Position numbers and translations under genes: made by a program
Part shown: positions 34,675 to 43,799 of the stretch, piece after piece
How positions within the stretch are numbered: position 1 is the first letter of the stretch
How the letters are laid out: each line of letters opens with the position of its first letter
Assembly: GCA_964538515.1 (NCBI GenBank)
Contig: CAZIEW010000019.1
Span: 6,563 to 70,562 of the forward strand
Length of the DNA stretch: 64,000 nucleotides
DNA from: CALBZH01 sp964538515
Lineage (GTDB): Bacteria; Desulfobacterota; Syntrophobacteria; Syntrophobacterales; Syntrophobacteraceae
Reading direction: 5' to 3'
Notes under the pieces: model-generated
The model's input: only the letters and a program-made list of their open reading frames with translations
What the model was told of the DNA's origin: nothing
The model's database searches: none

Positions 34675-34953
34675 CTAGATGTTGCCGGTCTCCACATGTC
34701 CTAGCTGGTCGCGGAGCACCTCAACCTGCCCGAAGCAATAGACCATGAACTCCGTGGCCTCATCCGTCGTCAGGTGGCTGGTCTCGAAAAGCCTCCTGAC
34801 GTAGGGATACAGGTTCGTCTGGATTTCCTCCCTGAATTCCAGCAGGACATGCTCATTATCCCCGTCGGGGGATGCCCAGCTCAGGTAGCCGGATTTCCAA
34901 TTGTTCAGCATCCCTTTGAGGACTTCGAGCTCTTTTCGGGTTTTTTCTTCCAT
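34675..34953 (-). CDS. Small helical protein of the CoA-transferase operon
   Basis: The 92-residue acidic protein (ELEVLKGMLNNWKSGYLSWA, RRLFETSHLTTDEATEFMVY) has AAGG six bases before the ATG and starts two bases after the preceding gene's stop. No motif recognised; it probably forms a helical bundle and may be a small subunit. Confidence 0.75.
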   Translation of the reverse strand: MEEKTRKELEVLKGMLNNWKSGYLSWASPDGDNEHVLLEFREEIQTNLYPYVRRLFETSHLTTDEATEFMVYCFGQVEVLRDQLGHVETGNI

Positions 34954-34954
34954 G

Positions 34955-35191
34955 CTAGGCCTTTTTCCTCGCGTCGAATGCGTAGCACTTCTTCACCACG
35001 TTGAAATCCGCGACGCACCAGTAGTGGGGCCAGTGGATCTTCTTGCACCAGCCGATGATGTCTGCGGGCGGAAACTTCGAGTCCTTGAGGACCGGCTTCA
35101 AGTGCTTACAATTCCAACATATATGGGAAGTCTGCTTTTCCGGAATCAATACGGTATCCAGGAATTCTTCCGGCGTCAGGTCCTGTGTCAT
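34955..35191 (-). CDS. Small Cys-rich, possibly metal- or Fe-S-binding protein
   Basis: The 78-residue protein has five or six Cys: HICWNCKHLKPV, IIGWCKKIHWPHYWCVADF and KKCYAF. This resembles the Cys layout of small HiPIP-like subunits of some glycyl-radical enzymes, but the spacing is not an exact match and no radical enzyme is nearby. A ribosome site AAGGAG lies six bases before the ATG. Confidence 0.75.
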   Translation of the reverse strand: MTQDLTPEEFLDTVLIPEKQTSHICWNCKHLKPVLKDSKFPPADIIGWCKKIHWPHYWCVADFNVVKKCYAFDARKKA

Positions 35192-35210
35192 GCAACACTC
35201 CTTTCTTCAG

Positions 35211-35696
35211 CTACCAGTCCTTGACTTCGCCTGCGGCAAGCTTCTTCTGATACTCCTCCCAGACTTCGGGCGAAAGCTTCTGAATATCCCAGTTGAAGCC
35301 GAAGCTTCCGGCCAGGCCGGCGGAAGGGGGTTGCGGGCGCCATCCACGGACAGGCCTGCCCCGGATGCTGAACTTGACCATGTCGGCGACGCCTTTGAGC
35401 TGATCCCTGGGCTTGCATTGGTAGGGGCGGGTGCGCCCTTCGATGCCGGGTCGGTGGTTGGAGTAGCCGTCGAACGGTTTGTCGGCATAGAGGGGGCTGA
35501 TGTCCGGCTTCTCATCCTGTCTCTCTTCGGGCCCCTTGTACATGAAGCCCTGGATCATGTGGATGTAGTAAACCGTCCCGCACTCGGCGCAGTTGATCGT
35601 GCCTTCCCAGTTCCAGAAAAAGTACGGATCCAGGTAGTTGATGGTGTCACACGGCTTTCCGCCGACTTCCTTCTTGCACCAAATGATATCACACAC
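35211..35696 (-). CDS. Cys-containing protein of the CoA-transferase operon
   Basis: A GTG start follows AGGAGG at five bases. The 161-residue protein starts CDIIWCKKEVGGKPCDTINY and has TINCAECGTVYYIHM, enough Cys for one zinc or Fe-S site. The C-terminal half is Pro/Arg/Trp-rich and unrecognised. It lies 12 bases after the 471-residue CoA-transferase and is clearly co-transcribed. Confidence 0.75.
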   Translation of the reverse strand: MCDIIWCKKEVGGKPCDTINYLDPYFFWNWEGTINCAECGTVYYIHMIQGFMYKGPEERQDEKPDISPLYADKPFDGYSNHRPGIEGRTRPYQCKPRDQLKGVADMVKFSIRGRPVRGWRPQPPSAGLAGSFGFNWDIQKLSPEVWEEYQKKLAAGEVKDW

Positions 35697-35708
35697 GGTC
35701 GCCTCCTA

Positions 35709-37124
35709 TCAGATGTAGGCCTTGTCATACCACTCTTGAATCTTGGTGAGCGGAATGCCGAGCATGTCATGGTAGATCTTCTTGTTGTCGGCTCCAACCG
35801 GACGCCAATGCCAATTGATCCGTCTCGGAGTCTTCTCCATGTGGCCGCAGCTGTAGCCGGCATGGAGCAGCATGTCGCCGAACAAGGGATCGTCCAGCCA
35901 GCGGACCGTGCCGCGCTCGCGGTAGTGCGGGCTCTCGTAGACCTCCCGGTCGTTCCGGACGGGCTCGGCCAGAAGCCCCGCATCCTGCAGGATCTTGGCC
36001 ACCTGGGATCGGGACTTGTCGGCGGCCCATTTCTCGAGGGCGGCGTAGATTTCCACCTGGGCTTCACCTTCGACCCGGTCCTTGTGGGTTTTGTACTTCT
36101 CATAGAGGTGCTGCATGCCGGTGATGGCGCATAGCTCCTTGAAGTCGGCATCCTGGAAGGCGCTGACCATGACGTACCGCGCACAGTATTTATCCTGGGG
36201 ATTCTCGGCATCCGGAAAATCGGACTTGCCGCACAGGATGATGCCGTGCACCGCCAACTGCGTATCCCAGTTCCCCCAGCGCTGTCGCACGATGCCGAAC
36301 TTGCCGTACATCGTCGTGGTGTATCCGAGCATGCGGGTGGGGACCTGCACCTGGGAGAACTCGATCATCGTTCCCAGGCCGGTCTTGCGGCGATGATGGA
36401 TGGCCGCCAGGATGGAAGCCGTGATCAGGTTCGCCGATTGCCAGTCGATGACCCAGTTGGAGTGCTTGGTGCAGTGGCCACCCATGAATTCGTGCATGCC
36501 GGTCACCGACGCGAGTCCCGCGTGGGCCTGCCCCAGGATGTCGTAGGAACCGCCGAAGATCTTGGGACCGTACCCGAAACCGCCGCCCCAGACGTAAATG
36601 AACCGGGGGTTGATCTCGCTCAAGTACCGGTAGCTCATTTTCCACTTGTCCAGGGTCCCCGGCCTGTAGAGCTCGGTCAGGCCGTCGAACTTCTTCACCA
36701 GCCCGTAAAAGATCTCCACCATCTCGGGAATGTGGTAATCCATCGTGATGAAGTACTTGTTGGGGTTGGCGTTGGTGAATCCCAGACCGGTTCCCGTCAT
36801 GGGACGGGTGTCGTGGAGGGGATAGAGATAGCACTCGTTGAAGGGAGACGTGTGCCGCATGGCGTCGCCCATCCGGGGCATCTCGATCTTCACGCACTCG
36901 GCCCCCAGCTCAGCCAAGTTGGCCACCGAGTGGGGCGTGAAGATGTACATGGTGCAGCTCAGCCACTTGATCCCCTTGAGCGCTGTCGGCTTGGTGTGCT
37001 CGTTGCCCACATCGAAGATCTTCTTGCAGTACTCCTCGTAGGGCATCTTCCACTCTTCCATCTCACCCTTGCTCTTGGGGCCCGGCAAATCTTCGATGTT
37101 CGTGATTCTTGGGTCTTTTGCCAT
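35709..37124 (-). CDS. Class III (CaiB/BaiF) CoA-transferase subunit
   Basis: The 471-residue protein belongs to the CaiB/BaiF family: LGAECVKIEMPRMGDAMRH near the start, and NWVIDWQSANLITASILAAI, where the Asp corresponds to the catalytic residue that forms an acyl-anhydride, followed by RRKTGLGTMIEFSQVQ. It transfers CoA between carboxylic acids. It overlaps the preceding CoA-transferase by one base and is likely its partner in a hetero-oligomer, as in benzylsuccinate CoA-transferase. The acid substrate cannot be told. Confidence 0.92.
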   Translation of the reverse strand: MAKDPRITNIEDLPGPKSKGEMEEWKMPYEEYCKKIFDVGNEHTKPTALKGIKWLSCTMYIFTPHSVANLAELGAECVKIEMPRMGDAMRHTSPFNECYLYPLHDTRPMTGTGLGFTNANPNKYFITMDYHIPEMVEIFYGLVKKFDGLTELYRPGTLDKWKMSYRYLSEINPRFIYVWGGGFGYGPKIFGGSYDILGQAHAGLASVTGMHEFMGGHCTKHSNWVIDWQSANLITASILAAIHHRRKTGLGTMIEFSQVQVPTRMLGYTTTMYGKFGIVRQRWGNWDTQLAVHGIILCGKSDFPDAENPQDKYCARYVMVSAFQDADFKELCAITGMQHLYEKYKTHKDRVEGEAQVEIYAALEKWAADKSRSQVAKILQDAGLLAEPVRNDREVYESPHYRERGTVRWLDDPLFGDMLLHAGYSCGHMEKTPRRINWHWRPVGADNKKIYHDMLGIPLTKIQEWYDKAYI

Positions 37125-38608
37125 TAGATCACCCCCTTTTGCTTCAATTCATTGACCTTGTTCTGGCCGAATCCCACCCACTTCAGGTAGATTTCATAGT
37201 TGTCCTGACCCAAATCCCGCCCCATCCACTTGCACCGGAAGGGCGCGCGCACCTGGTAGGAAGACGGGCTGGATGCGATCAGCAGTGGCCCATAGTCGGT
37301 TTCCTGGACGTAGATCCAGGGCCGGTACTTGAAGTGGGGGAACTCGCAGACCTCGTCGATGAACATGACGGGGCCGGCCGCCAACTGGTATTCGAGGAGT
37401 TTTGTTTCGGCCTCGACGCGGTTGGTGTCCCGCAGCCAGCGCGCCGTTAGGGAGTAGGTCTTAATCAAGGCGTGGAGAGCGTTCCGGGCGCCCATTTCCT
37501 TCAGGAAGGGGTCTTCGTGGATCAGACGGCCGAACTGGGTGAACTCACGCTCCAGACAGAAGCCGATGTTGTACCACAGCTTGTCCGTCTGGCCGCCGAT
37601 CATCATGTAGCCGTCCTTGCAGGGGTTCCAGGCGTACTGGTTCAGGTTGGGGTCCCAGCCGCCGGACCTGGCCTTGATGCTGCCATTGAAACCGTACCAG
37701 GTGATGTCGAAGTCCAGAATGTCCATGAGCGTCTCGGCGCCCGTGACCTCGATCATCTGGCCCGTGCCGCCCAGCTCGTCTCTCCAGTACAACGCCGCCA
37801 GCGCATTGACGAACCCTTGGCCCCCAGCCACGTAATCCGCCAGCCAGATGCCCGAACGGGTCGGGTCACCGCCCCGGCCGCGGGGGAGGAGGTCCTGCGC
37901 CAAGCCGGTGTTGTGGATCCAGGAGTTGGCGCAGCTCGCAAACGGCTCCAGCTCCCACTGGCCGAACTTGGATTGCTTGTCCTTCCAGGGGCCCCACTGA
38001 CCCAACATGCCGACCCAGACGTAGATCATCCTGGGGTTGGCTTCCTTGAGCTGCCGATAACCGATGCCCAGACCGTCCAGGTATCCGGGGGGCATCCCAT
38101 CGATCAGGACGTCGACGTTCTTGGCCATCTTCTTGAAGATCTCGCGGCCGTCTTCGGTCTCGATGTCCAACGTGATGGCATACTTGTTGACCATCTCGTT
38201 GACGAACTCCATGCCGCATTTCTCGCCCGTCTCCTTGTTGGTCAGCATGTACTCCTCACGACCGAAGGGCGTGAGCTTCCGCAAGGGATCCCCGCCGGGA
38301 GGCTCGATCGCCACGACCTCGGCCCCGGCTTCCCCGAACAGCGAGGCACAAAACTTGTGGCCCAGCCTCCACAGACCGATATCCAGGACCCTTAGCCCAC
38401 TGAGAGCCTCATCTTTCGCGTACCGTTTTTCGAACTTCAGGTTGTCCTCGGCCCAATCGCAGAACTCCAGCGCTTTCCTGCGCTCATACACCGGCTTCAC
38501 CTGATCATAAGAAGGCGGCGGTGTGACAGGATATGGCCTGACGTCCATATCCATCAGGCCAATGGTGTCGGCCCTGCTGTTTATTTCGATATCACGATTT
38601 TCCGGCAT
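37124..38608 (-). CDS. Class III (CaiB/BaiF) CoA-transferase subunit
   Basis: The 494-residue protein shows LRVLDIGLWRLGHKFCASLF, GAEVVAIEPPGGDPLRKL, and GIWLADYVAGGQGFVNALAA with the candidate catalytic Asp, then WRDELGGTGQMIEVTGAETL. A good GGAGG precedes its ATG. It is the first gene of a six-gene minus-strand operon. Both subunits keep the Asp, which is unusual only in that heterodimers often lose it in one; this suggests two active sites or two related activities. Confidence 0.92.
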   Translation of the reverse strand: MPENRDIEINSRADTIGLMDMDVRPYPVTPPPSYDQVKPVYERRKALEFCDWAEDNLKFEKRYAKDEALSGLRVLDIGLWRLGHKFCASLFGEAGAEVVAIEPPGGDPLRKLTPFGREEYMLTNKETGEKCGMEFVNEMVNKYAITLDIETEDGREIFKKMAKNVDVLIDGMPPGYLDGLGIGYRQLKEANPRMIYVWVGMLGQWGPWKDKQSKFGQWELEPFASCANSWIHNTGLAQDLLPRGRGGDPTRSGIWLADYVAGGQGFVNALAALYWRDELGGTGQMIEVTGAETLMDILDFDITWYGFNGSIKARSGGWDPNLNQYAWNPCKDGYMMIGGQTDKLWYNIGFCLEREFTQFGRLIHEDPFLKEMGARNALHALIKTYSLTARWLRDTNRVEAETKLLEYQLAAGPVMFIDEVCEFPHFKYRPWIYVQETDYGPLLIASSPSSYQVRAPFRCKWMGRDLGQDNYEIYLKWVGFGQNKVNELKQKGVI

Positions 38609-39516
38609 ATCTTACCTCCACTGGTTAGAACCCAACTCAAGTGTTGATGAAGTGGCCTCGTTTTCAGAGGAACGGCAAAATCCTCCCCAACTGGCGCTTC
38701 TCACCTCCTTTCCGTGAAACCGGCCGAGCTTCGTGTCTTCATCGACCTGCGTCGTCCTTGAAATCCGCAGGCCCCCGTGTTCGACGCGAGATGCATACAG
38801 GAAACGGGTATCGCGTTGAGCTGAAGTCAGTAGACCACTGAGTGGGGCATCGGGAGCATTGTCAAGCTGCCAGGAATTCGTCCGCATTCTGGAGCGCTGA
38901 GCAATGAAATCGATTGGGCAAGTTCAAATCGCAGAGGAAGCTTCTCATCTGGAGCCATGGTTGGCTCTCGAAGACCGATACAGTCCCCGGGAACCGAGCG
39001 CGCATCACCCCCTTTCTCTTCGAGATAGGATTCAAGATCCGCATGCAACATGCGACGGGACCCCTCCAGGGTCGCAAACCAAACCTTCCCATTCAGCCTA
39101 TGCAAGCTGAAATTTAGGCCCATGTGTGTGCATGGATCTGTGGTGCGTTTGACTGCTTAGAAGGGCATTAACCGCGTTGCGAACTGCCGCCAGTCTGTCG
39201 TGTAACCGGACGCAAAGCAACAAAATCAGACGAGAGTGGTCGAAGGCCGAGTGGAAGTCGATGATGAAGACAGCACGATGAGATCAAATCTCGCATGTTA
39301 AGCGCTTTCAGCATACCCTACATCCCATTCATGTCAAGGGAGAAACGTTTCTTGTGATCCTTTTCCCAACATCGGCGCGAGAGACGAGCCAACCACCCAT
39401 CGCAAAAAACTTTCCGTGCGGCTTTCGCCGGAATCCAGGCGAGGACGAGTCATGGCCTTGAATCACCAGCCTTGGCGGCAAGTGTCCGCGGCACGCTGCC
39501 GATCAGGGCCCGCGGC
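38609..39516. other. Gene-poor region upstream of the CoA-transferase operon
   Basis: About 900 bases without a confident gene. A minus-strand frame at 38827-39123 begins with fairly protein-like sequence (GKVWFATLEGSRRMLHADLE) but decays and has no clear ribosome site, so it may be a gene remnant. The promoter of the CoA-transferase operon should lie near 38620-38800; no confident boxes were seen. Confidence 0.4.
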
Positions 39517-40443
39517 TCACACATCCACGCCCCTTTTGCCCCCTCCGGCGCCATCCAATGTCCCCAGCCACTTCCGTGCCTCGGTATATTCACCGTTCAG
39601 GCTCAAAGCCATTTCGTAGTCCGCCCGTGCCGCCTCGAAGCGACCCAATCGCTGTCTCGCCATCCCCCGGTTGCAGAAGGCCTCGACAAAGCCCGGCTCA
39701 AGCCGGATGGCCCGCGTGTAATCCGCAACCGCCCCCTCCAGGTCCCCTTCCAGAAAAAGCATGTTTCCCCGGTTGTTGTAGGCGTTGGCGTAATTGGGAT
39801 TCACCCACAAAGCCTTCTCATAATCGGACTTGGCGACGAGGTTGCACCCGCTCCGCTCCTTGGCCAGTCCTCGACTGTTGAGCACGCTTGCAGCGAGCAT
39901 GCACAGGTGAAATTCGCGAAACCAAGTCGAGCGACGGCAGTCGAACCCTTGAGGATCCGTAAGATCGATATCCAGGGCTCGATCGCCGATCCGAAGTCGG
40001 CTCAAAAGGTGATCCGGTGAAACCAGCATGAGAAGGCTCAATCCAGCTCGAATCCCCAGAACGGCATACAACGACGTCAAGCCCACGCAGTTGCCAACCG
40101 CACGGTGAGTGTCGGGGTCCAATTGAGCATCGACTGCATCCGTGACCCGAAACGATTCACCAAAGCGTCTTGGCTTGCTATTCCAAAGATAGTCGAACAA
40201 GGCCCTGGCGATCTCCTCATGGAGGTAGAGCGGTGGACTCGGCTGCTCCGGCGGCCCCTGACCGCGGTACTTCCGCCAAAAGCGGCGAGAAATCTCATCG
40301 ATCTTTCCCTGGTAAGCCTCCAAATCGTGCTCGGTTCGGACACCCGAGAGCACCAGCAGCGATCTTTCGAGCAGACGCACGTTTTGAGCTTTCATCTCTC
40401 GAAGCACCGCCAATTCAGGATCAGATCCGCCAAGACGCATCAT
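39517..40443 (-). CDS. SirB1/transglutaminase-like protein with TPR repeats
   Basis: The 308-residue protein has a transglutaminase-like core with Cys in VGNCVGLTSLYAVLGIRAGL, His in VSPDHLLSRL and Asp in ALDIDLTDPQG, then two to three TPR repeats (NPNYANAYNNRGNMLFLEGD, AVADYTRAIRLEPGFVEAFC). SirB1-type proteins of this layout are common and mostly unstudied; whether the Cys-His-Asp set is catalytic is unknown. It has no signal peptide and stands alone between gene-poor regions. Confidence 0.82.
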   Translation of the reverse strand: MMRLGGSDPELAVLREMKAQNVRLLERSLLVLSGVRTEHDLEAYQGKIDEISRRFWRKYRGQGPPEQPSPPLYLHEEIARALFDYLWNSKPRRFGESFRVTDAVDAQLDPDTHRAVGNCVGLTSLYAVLGIRAGLSLLMLVSPDHLLSRLRIGDRALDIDLTDPQGFDCRRSTWFREFHLCMLAASVLNSRGLAKERSGCNLVAKSDYEKALWVNPNYANAYNNRGNMLFLEGDLEGAVADYTRAIRLEPGFVEAFCNRGMARQRLGRFEAARADYEMALSLNGEYTEARKWLGTLDGAGGGKRGVDV

Positions 40444-40644
40444 GGTTTTTCAGCCTTCGCTCCCCCGGGCAAGAGTCACCCGGACGATGGATCGGGTTAC
40501 GCATAAACGAGATTCGCCCCAGGAGGTCATGCGGTCAAGCGGTAAAGGGTCTTGTAGGAACGCCGTCGCTCTTCTATAATTTTTTCCAAAGGGAGTATGT
40601 CGATTTCAATCATCTTCGCACCCCATCACGAGGAGACGAGCGCC

Positions 40645-41103
40645 ATGGTGGATCCTGACATGATCATTCCGGCAAAGTATGTGGAGGTCCCCGTCGCCGT
40701 TCGTTTCGGGGATACCGACCCCTATGGTGTTGTCTATTTTGCATCGTATTTCCGGTACTGCCATCATGGCATTGAAGAATTCCTCCGCCATGTGGCGCTC
40801 CCGCCTCACGAGGTCCTCCGAAACCCCGAGGAAGGCTACGGGCTGCCGGTGGTCGGCGCCGCCTGTGATTTCCTCAAGCCCGTCTGGTATGGCGAAACCC
40901 TGCGGTTGCGCGTCTTCGTCCTCAATGCACGGAGCAAGTTGATCACGTTTGGATTTCACTTCTATCGGGCGACCGAGGATGAGCTGGTGGCGAGAGGACA
41001 GGCTACCATTGTCGCCATCGATCGGCAATGGCAGTCGCGGCCGCTTCCCGAGCGCGTGAAGGAGGCCATCGCGAGCTACATGCCTCCCGAGCACGGGTCG
41101 TGA
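40645..41103 (+). CDS. Acyl-CoA thioesterase (hotdog, 4HBT type)
   Basis: ATG 40645 has GAGGAG nine bases upstream; an earlier in-frame start adds 16 unlikely residues. The 152-residue product has the 4-hydroxybenzoyl-CoA thioesterase pattern VRFGDTDPYGVVYFASYFRY, with the catalytic Asp, followed by a central helix and beta sheet. It hydrolyses acyl-CoA thioesters in the cytoplasm. It is 22 bases before the radical SAM gene. Confidence 0.92.
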   Translation: MVDPDMIIPAKYVEVPVAVRFGDTDPYGVVYFASYFRYCHHGIEEFLRHVALPPHEVLRNPEEGYGLPVVGAACDFLKPVWYGETLRLRVFVLNARSKLITFGFHFYRATEDELVARGQATIVAIDRQWQSRPLPERVKEAIASYMPPEHGS

Positions 41104-41125
41104 AGTTGAAACCCGAGGTCTGTTC

Positions 41126-42499
41126 ATGATCATAGACGCCAACAAAGACACGATTCCGCTGGTCCGCAACTTATATCTTCTGCATCATATCCTGCCGGGG
41201 CTATTACTGTTCGAAGATTTAAAGGCGGAAATGACACGAATCGGTCTGGCCGTTGATGAATATAACTACGATGACCGGCTTCAGCCGCGTTTAGAATATC
41301 TCCGGAAGAAGGCAGTCATTTTTAGAAACAATGACAAGAGTATCTACATCAATCGAATCTCCCCTTCATGTATTGCCTGTGAAAAAGGAATCGGGGAGAT
41401 AATCCTTGACATGGCTCCCAGCTGCCAACGTGAATGCTATCATTGCCTCAACGATGTCAGCAGCATTCCGGAGGGGCAGGCCAACGATACCATTGCGGTG
41501 ATCGATGCGTTTGCTTCGCACCATGAGATCCATTCGTTCGGCCTGACCGGGGGAGAGCCCCTCTTGTACCGGCGACAGGCCATAGCCAGCCTCCGCCATG
41601 TTCACGAGAGCTTCCCGAACGCTCATAAGCGCCTTCACACCAGCGGGGATTTCGTCGATGCGGACCTTCTCGGGGCACTGCGCGAGGTCCGGTTGGATGA
41701 GATCCGGTTCAGCATCCGGGAAGCCGATTTCGAGGATTGGAGCAGGTTCAAGGAAAAGCTGCTCCTTGCCAAGCAGCACATCCCACGTGTCTTGGTGGAA
41801 ACGTCCATGATTCCGGGGACCCTGGAGAGAATGAAGGCGATTCTCCGCCAATTGGACGAAATCGATATCTTCGGGATCAACCTGTGCGAATACTGCTATT
41901 GCATGCATCATACGGAAGAGCCCGCCAAGCGGCCCTATCGGGTCCGGTTTCCTCCTTTCAGAATCCCCTATTTCAGCCGGATGCACCATACCGGAATCCC
42001 GATTGCCAGAAGCGACTTGGAAAGCTATGATCTGCTCCGCTTTGCCCTCGAGACGGGGATGAAGATCGGCCTGCACTACTGCTCGCTTGAAAATCGGCGG
42101 ACATCCTTGATCTATGCGCTGAATCACGATCTTCGGGACGACCCGATTGGGGTCTTCTCCGAGCGGGATTTTTACGTCAAGTCGGCGATGGCCTGCGGAG
42201 AAGAGGATGTCATCCGGGTGCTCAAGGTCCTCAAGGAAAAGGACATTGAAGCGCATCGACTGGTCGACGGACCCGTTCGCTGCCTCGAATTCCCGGTGCG
42301 CTTGATCCCCTTGTTAAGAGGCATGAACATTCAGCTGGGGATCGCATCGGCGGTCATGGAGCCCGCGGGGCTGCCGGTCGGCAACCTGAGCGACAGGACG
42401 GCCGCCGGGATCGGGAGCCATCCCCCCGAGAAGGCGAAGCGCGTGGTGAAAGTTGACTTCACCTCACCCGATCTCTTTGACTTGGACGAAGACATCTGA
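41126..42499 (+). CDS. Radical SAM protein of unknown substrate
   Basis: The 457-residue protein has the radical SAM cluster motif PSCQRECYHC (CxxxCxxC) and GGEPLL. An upstream pair (SPSCIACEKG) and a later Cys-rich stretch (NLCEYCYCMHH) and HYCSLENR suggest one or more auxiliary Fe-S sites. It is not a clear SPASM or anSME match. The first about 280 bases are AT-rich relative to the rest. It lies between the thioesterase and the DUF39 gene on the same strand, but a common pathway is not evident. Confidence 0.86.
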   Translation: MIIDANKDTIPLVRNLYLLHHILPGLLLFEDLKAEMTRIGLAVDEYNYDDRLQPRLEYLRKKAVIFRNNDKSIYINRISPSCIACEKGIGEIILDMAPSCQRECYHCLNDVSSIPEGQANDTIAVIDAFASHHEIHSFGLTGGEPLLYRRQAIASLRHVHESFPNAHKRLHTSGDFVDADLLGALREVRLDEIRFSIREADFEDWSRFKEKLLLAKQHIPRVLVETSMIPGTLERMKAILRQLDEIDIFGINLCEYCYCMHHTEEPAKRPYRVRFPPFRIPYFSRMHHTGIPIARSDLESYDLLRFALETGMKIGLHYCSLENRRTSLIYALNHDLRDDPIGVFSERDFYVKSAMACGEEDVIRVLKVLKEKDIEAHRLVDGPVRCLEFPVRLIPLLRGMNIQLGIASAVMEPAGLPVGNLSDRTAAGIGSHPPEKAKRVVKVDFTSPDLFDLDEDI

Positions 42500-42552
42500 A
42501 GCGATCCGTGCTGCTTCATTCCCTCTCTAGAACTGAAAGGTTCGGCACAATC

Positions 42553-43767
42553 ATGGGAGCAATTCAGAAGACCTACCAGGAAATCAACGAAAAGATAAGA
42601 AAAGGTCAGGTTGTCGTCGCGACGGCTGAAGAAATGGTCGGGATCGTGCGCAAGAAAGGGCCCGCCCGCGCAGCTCAGGAAGTGGACGTGGTGACGACGG
42701 GAACCTTTGCCCCCATGTGCTCATCAGGCGCCTTCATCAACTTCGGCCACACGCAGCCGCCCATCAAGGCTTCCAAAGTCTGGCTCAACGATGTCCCCGC
42801 CTACGGCGGTTTGGCGGCGGTGGACCTCTACATCGGCGCGACCGAGCCCACCTACGACGATCCCCTGAACAAGGTGCGCCCCGGATCGTTCGATTACGGC
42901 GGAGGCCACGTCATCCACGACCTGGTGGCTGGCAAGCCCGTCCGCCTCCGGGCCGAGGCCTACGGGACGGACTGTTACCCCAACCGGGCCGTGGAAATGA
43001 CCGTCACGCTGGACGATCTTCCGTACGCCGTCCTGTGCAACCCGCGCAACGCTTATCAGAACTACAACTGCGCGGTGAACCTATCCAACAAAACGATTTA
43101 TACGTACATGGGAACCCTTAAGCCCCGCATGGGCAACGCCAATTACTCCACCTCGGGTCAGCTCAGCCCACTCCTGAACGATCCCCTCTACCGGACACTC
43201 GGTCTCGGGACCCGGATTTTTCTAGGCGGCGCACACGGTTTTATCGTCTGGCATGGATCCCAGCACAATCCCAACGTCCCGCGCCTGGAAAACGGCGTGC
43301 CCAGGGCGCCTGCCGGGACGCTCATGGTGCTGGGGGACCTCAAGCAGATGCATCCCCGGTGGCTGTTGGGAGTCAGCCTCCAAGGTTATGGATGCTCTCT
43401 GGCTCTCGGCCTCGGCGTTCCCATTCCCATTCTGGACGAGCACATGGCTGCCCACACCGGAGTCGCGGACGAGGAGATCGTAACCCAGGTGAAAGACTAC
43501 AGTTTCAACCGGGCCGAGCCCCTCTGTGAGGTCAATTACGCCCAGCTGAAGAGCGGCAGCATCACCGTCGAGGGGAAGGAAGTGTCCACGGTACCGCTCT
43601 CGAGCTACGTTCGCGCGAAGGAAATCGCCCTCATTCTCAAGGACGCCATCCAGAAGGGGACGTTCCTGCTCGGGGAGCCTCAGCAGCTGCTGCCTGCCCC
43701 TCTCGTCCCCAAGCACAAGACGGACGACACGGTCATCAAGGAGTTCGAGAAGCCTCCGCTCGCTTGA
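42553..43767 (+). CDS. Homocysteine biosynthesis-type protein (DUF39/HcyBio)
   Basis: I chose ATG 42553 (MGAIQKTYQEINEKIRKGQV), 45 bases inside the longest frame. The 404-residue protein matches the DUF39 family involved in sulfur incorporation into homocysteine from aspartate semialdehyde in anaerobes: VTTGTFAPMCSSGAFINFGH with a conserved Cys, LNDVPAYGGLAAVDLYIGAT, and YGTDCYPNRAVEM. No CBS domains or NIL-type ferredoxin partner are present here. It fits an anaerobic lifestyle. Confidence 0.9.
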   Translation: MGAIQKTYQEINEKIRKGQVVVATAEEMVGIVRKKGPARAAQEVDVVTTGTFAPMCSSGAFINFGHTQPPIKASKVWLNDVPAYGGLAAVDLYIGATEPTYDDPLNKVRPGSFDYGGGHVIHDLVAGKPVRLRAEAYGTDCYPNRAVEMTVTLDDLPYAVLCNPRNAYQNYNCAVNLSNKTIYTYMGTLKPRMGNANYSTSGQLSPLLNDPLYRTLGLGTRIFLGGAHGFIVWHGSQHNPNVPRLENGVPRAPAGTLMVLGDLKQMHPRWLLGVSLQGYGCSLALGLGVPIPILDEHMAAHTGVADEEIVTQVKDYSFNRAEPLCEVNYAQLKSGSITVEGKEVSTVPLSSYVRAKEIALILKDAIQKGTFLLGEPQQLLPAPLVPKHKTDDTVIKEFEKPPLA

Positions 43768-43799
43768 GCGGCGCCCCGATTGGATGTCCTTGCATCCTC

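Noticed and set aside
38827..39123. 98-residue minus-strand open frame
   Set aside because: First third looks protein-like, but there is no ribosome site and the sequence degrades; kept only as a note in the intergenic region.
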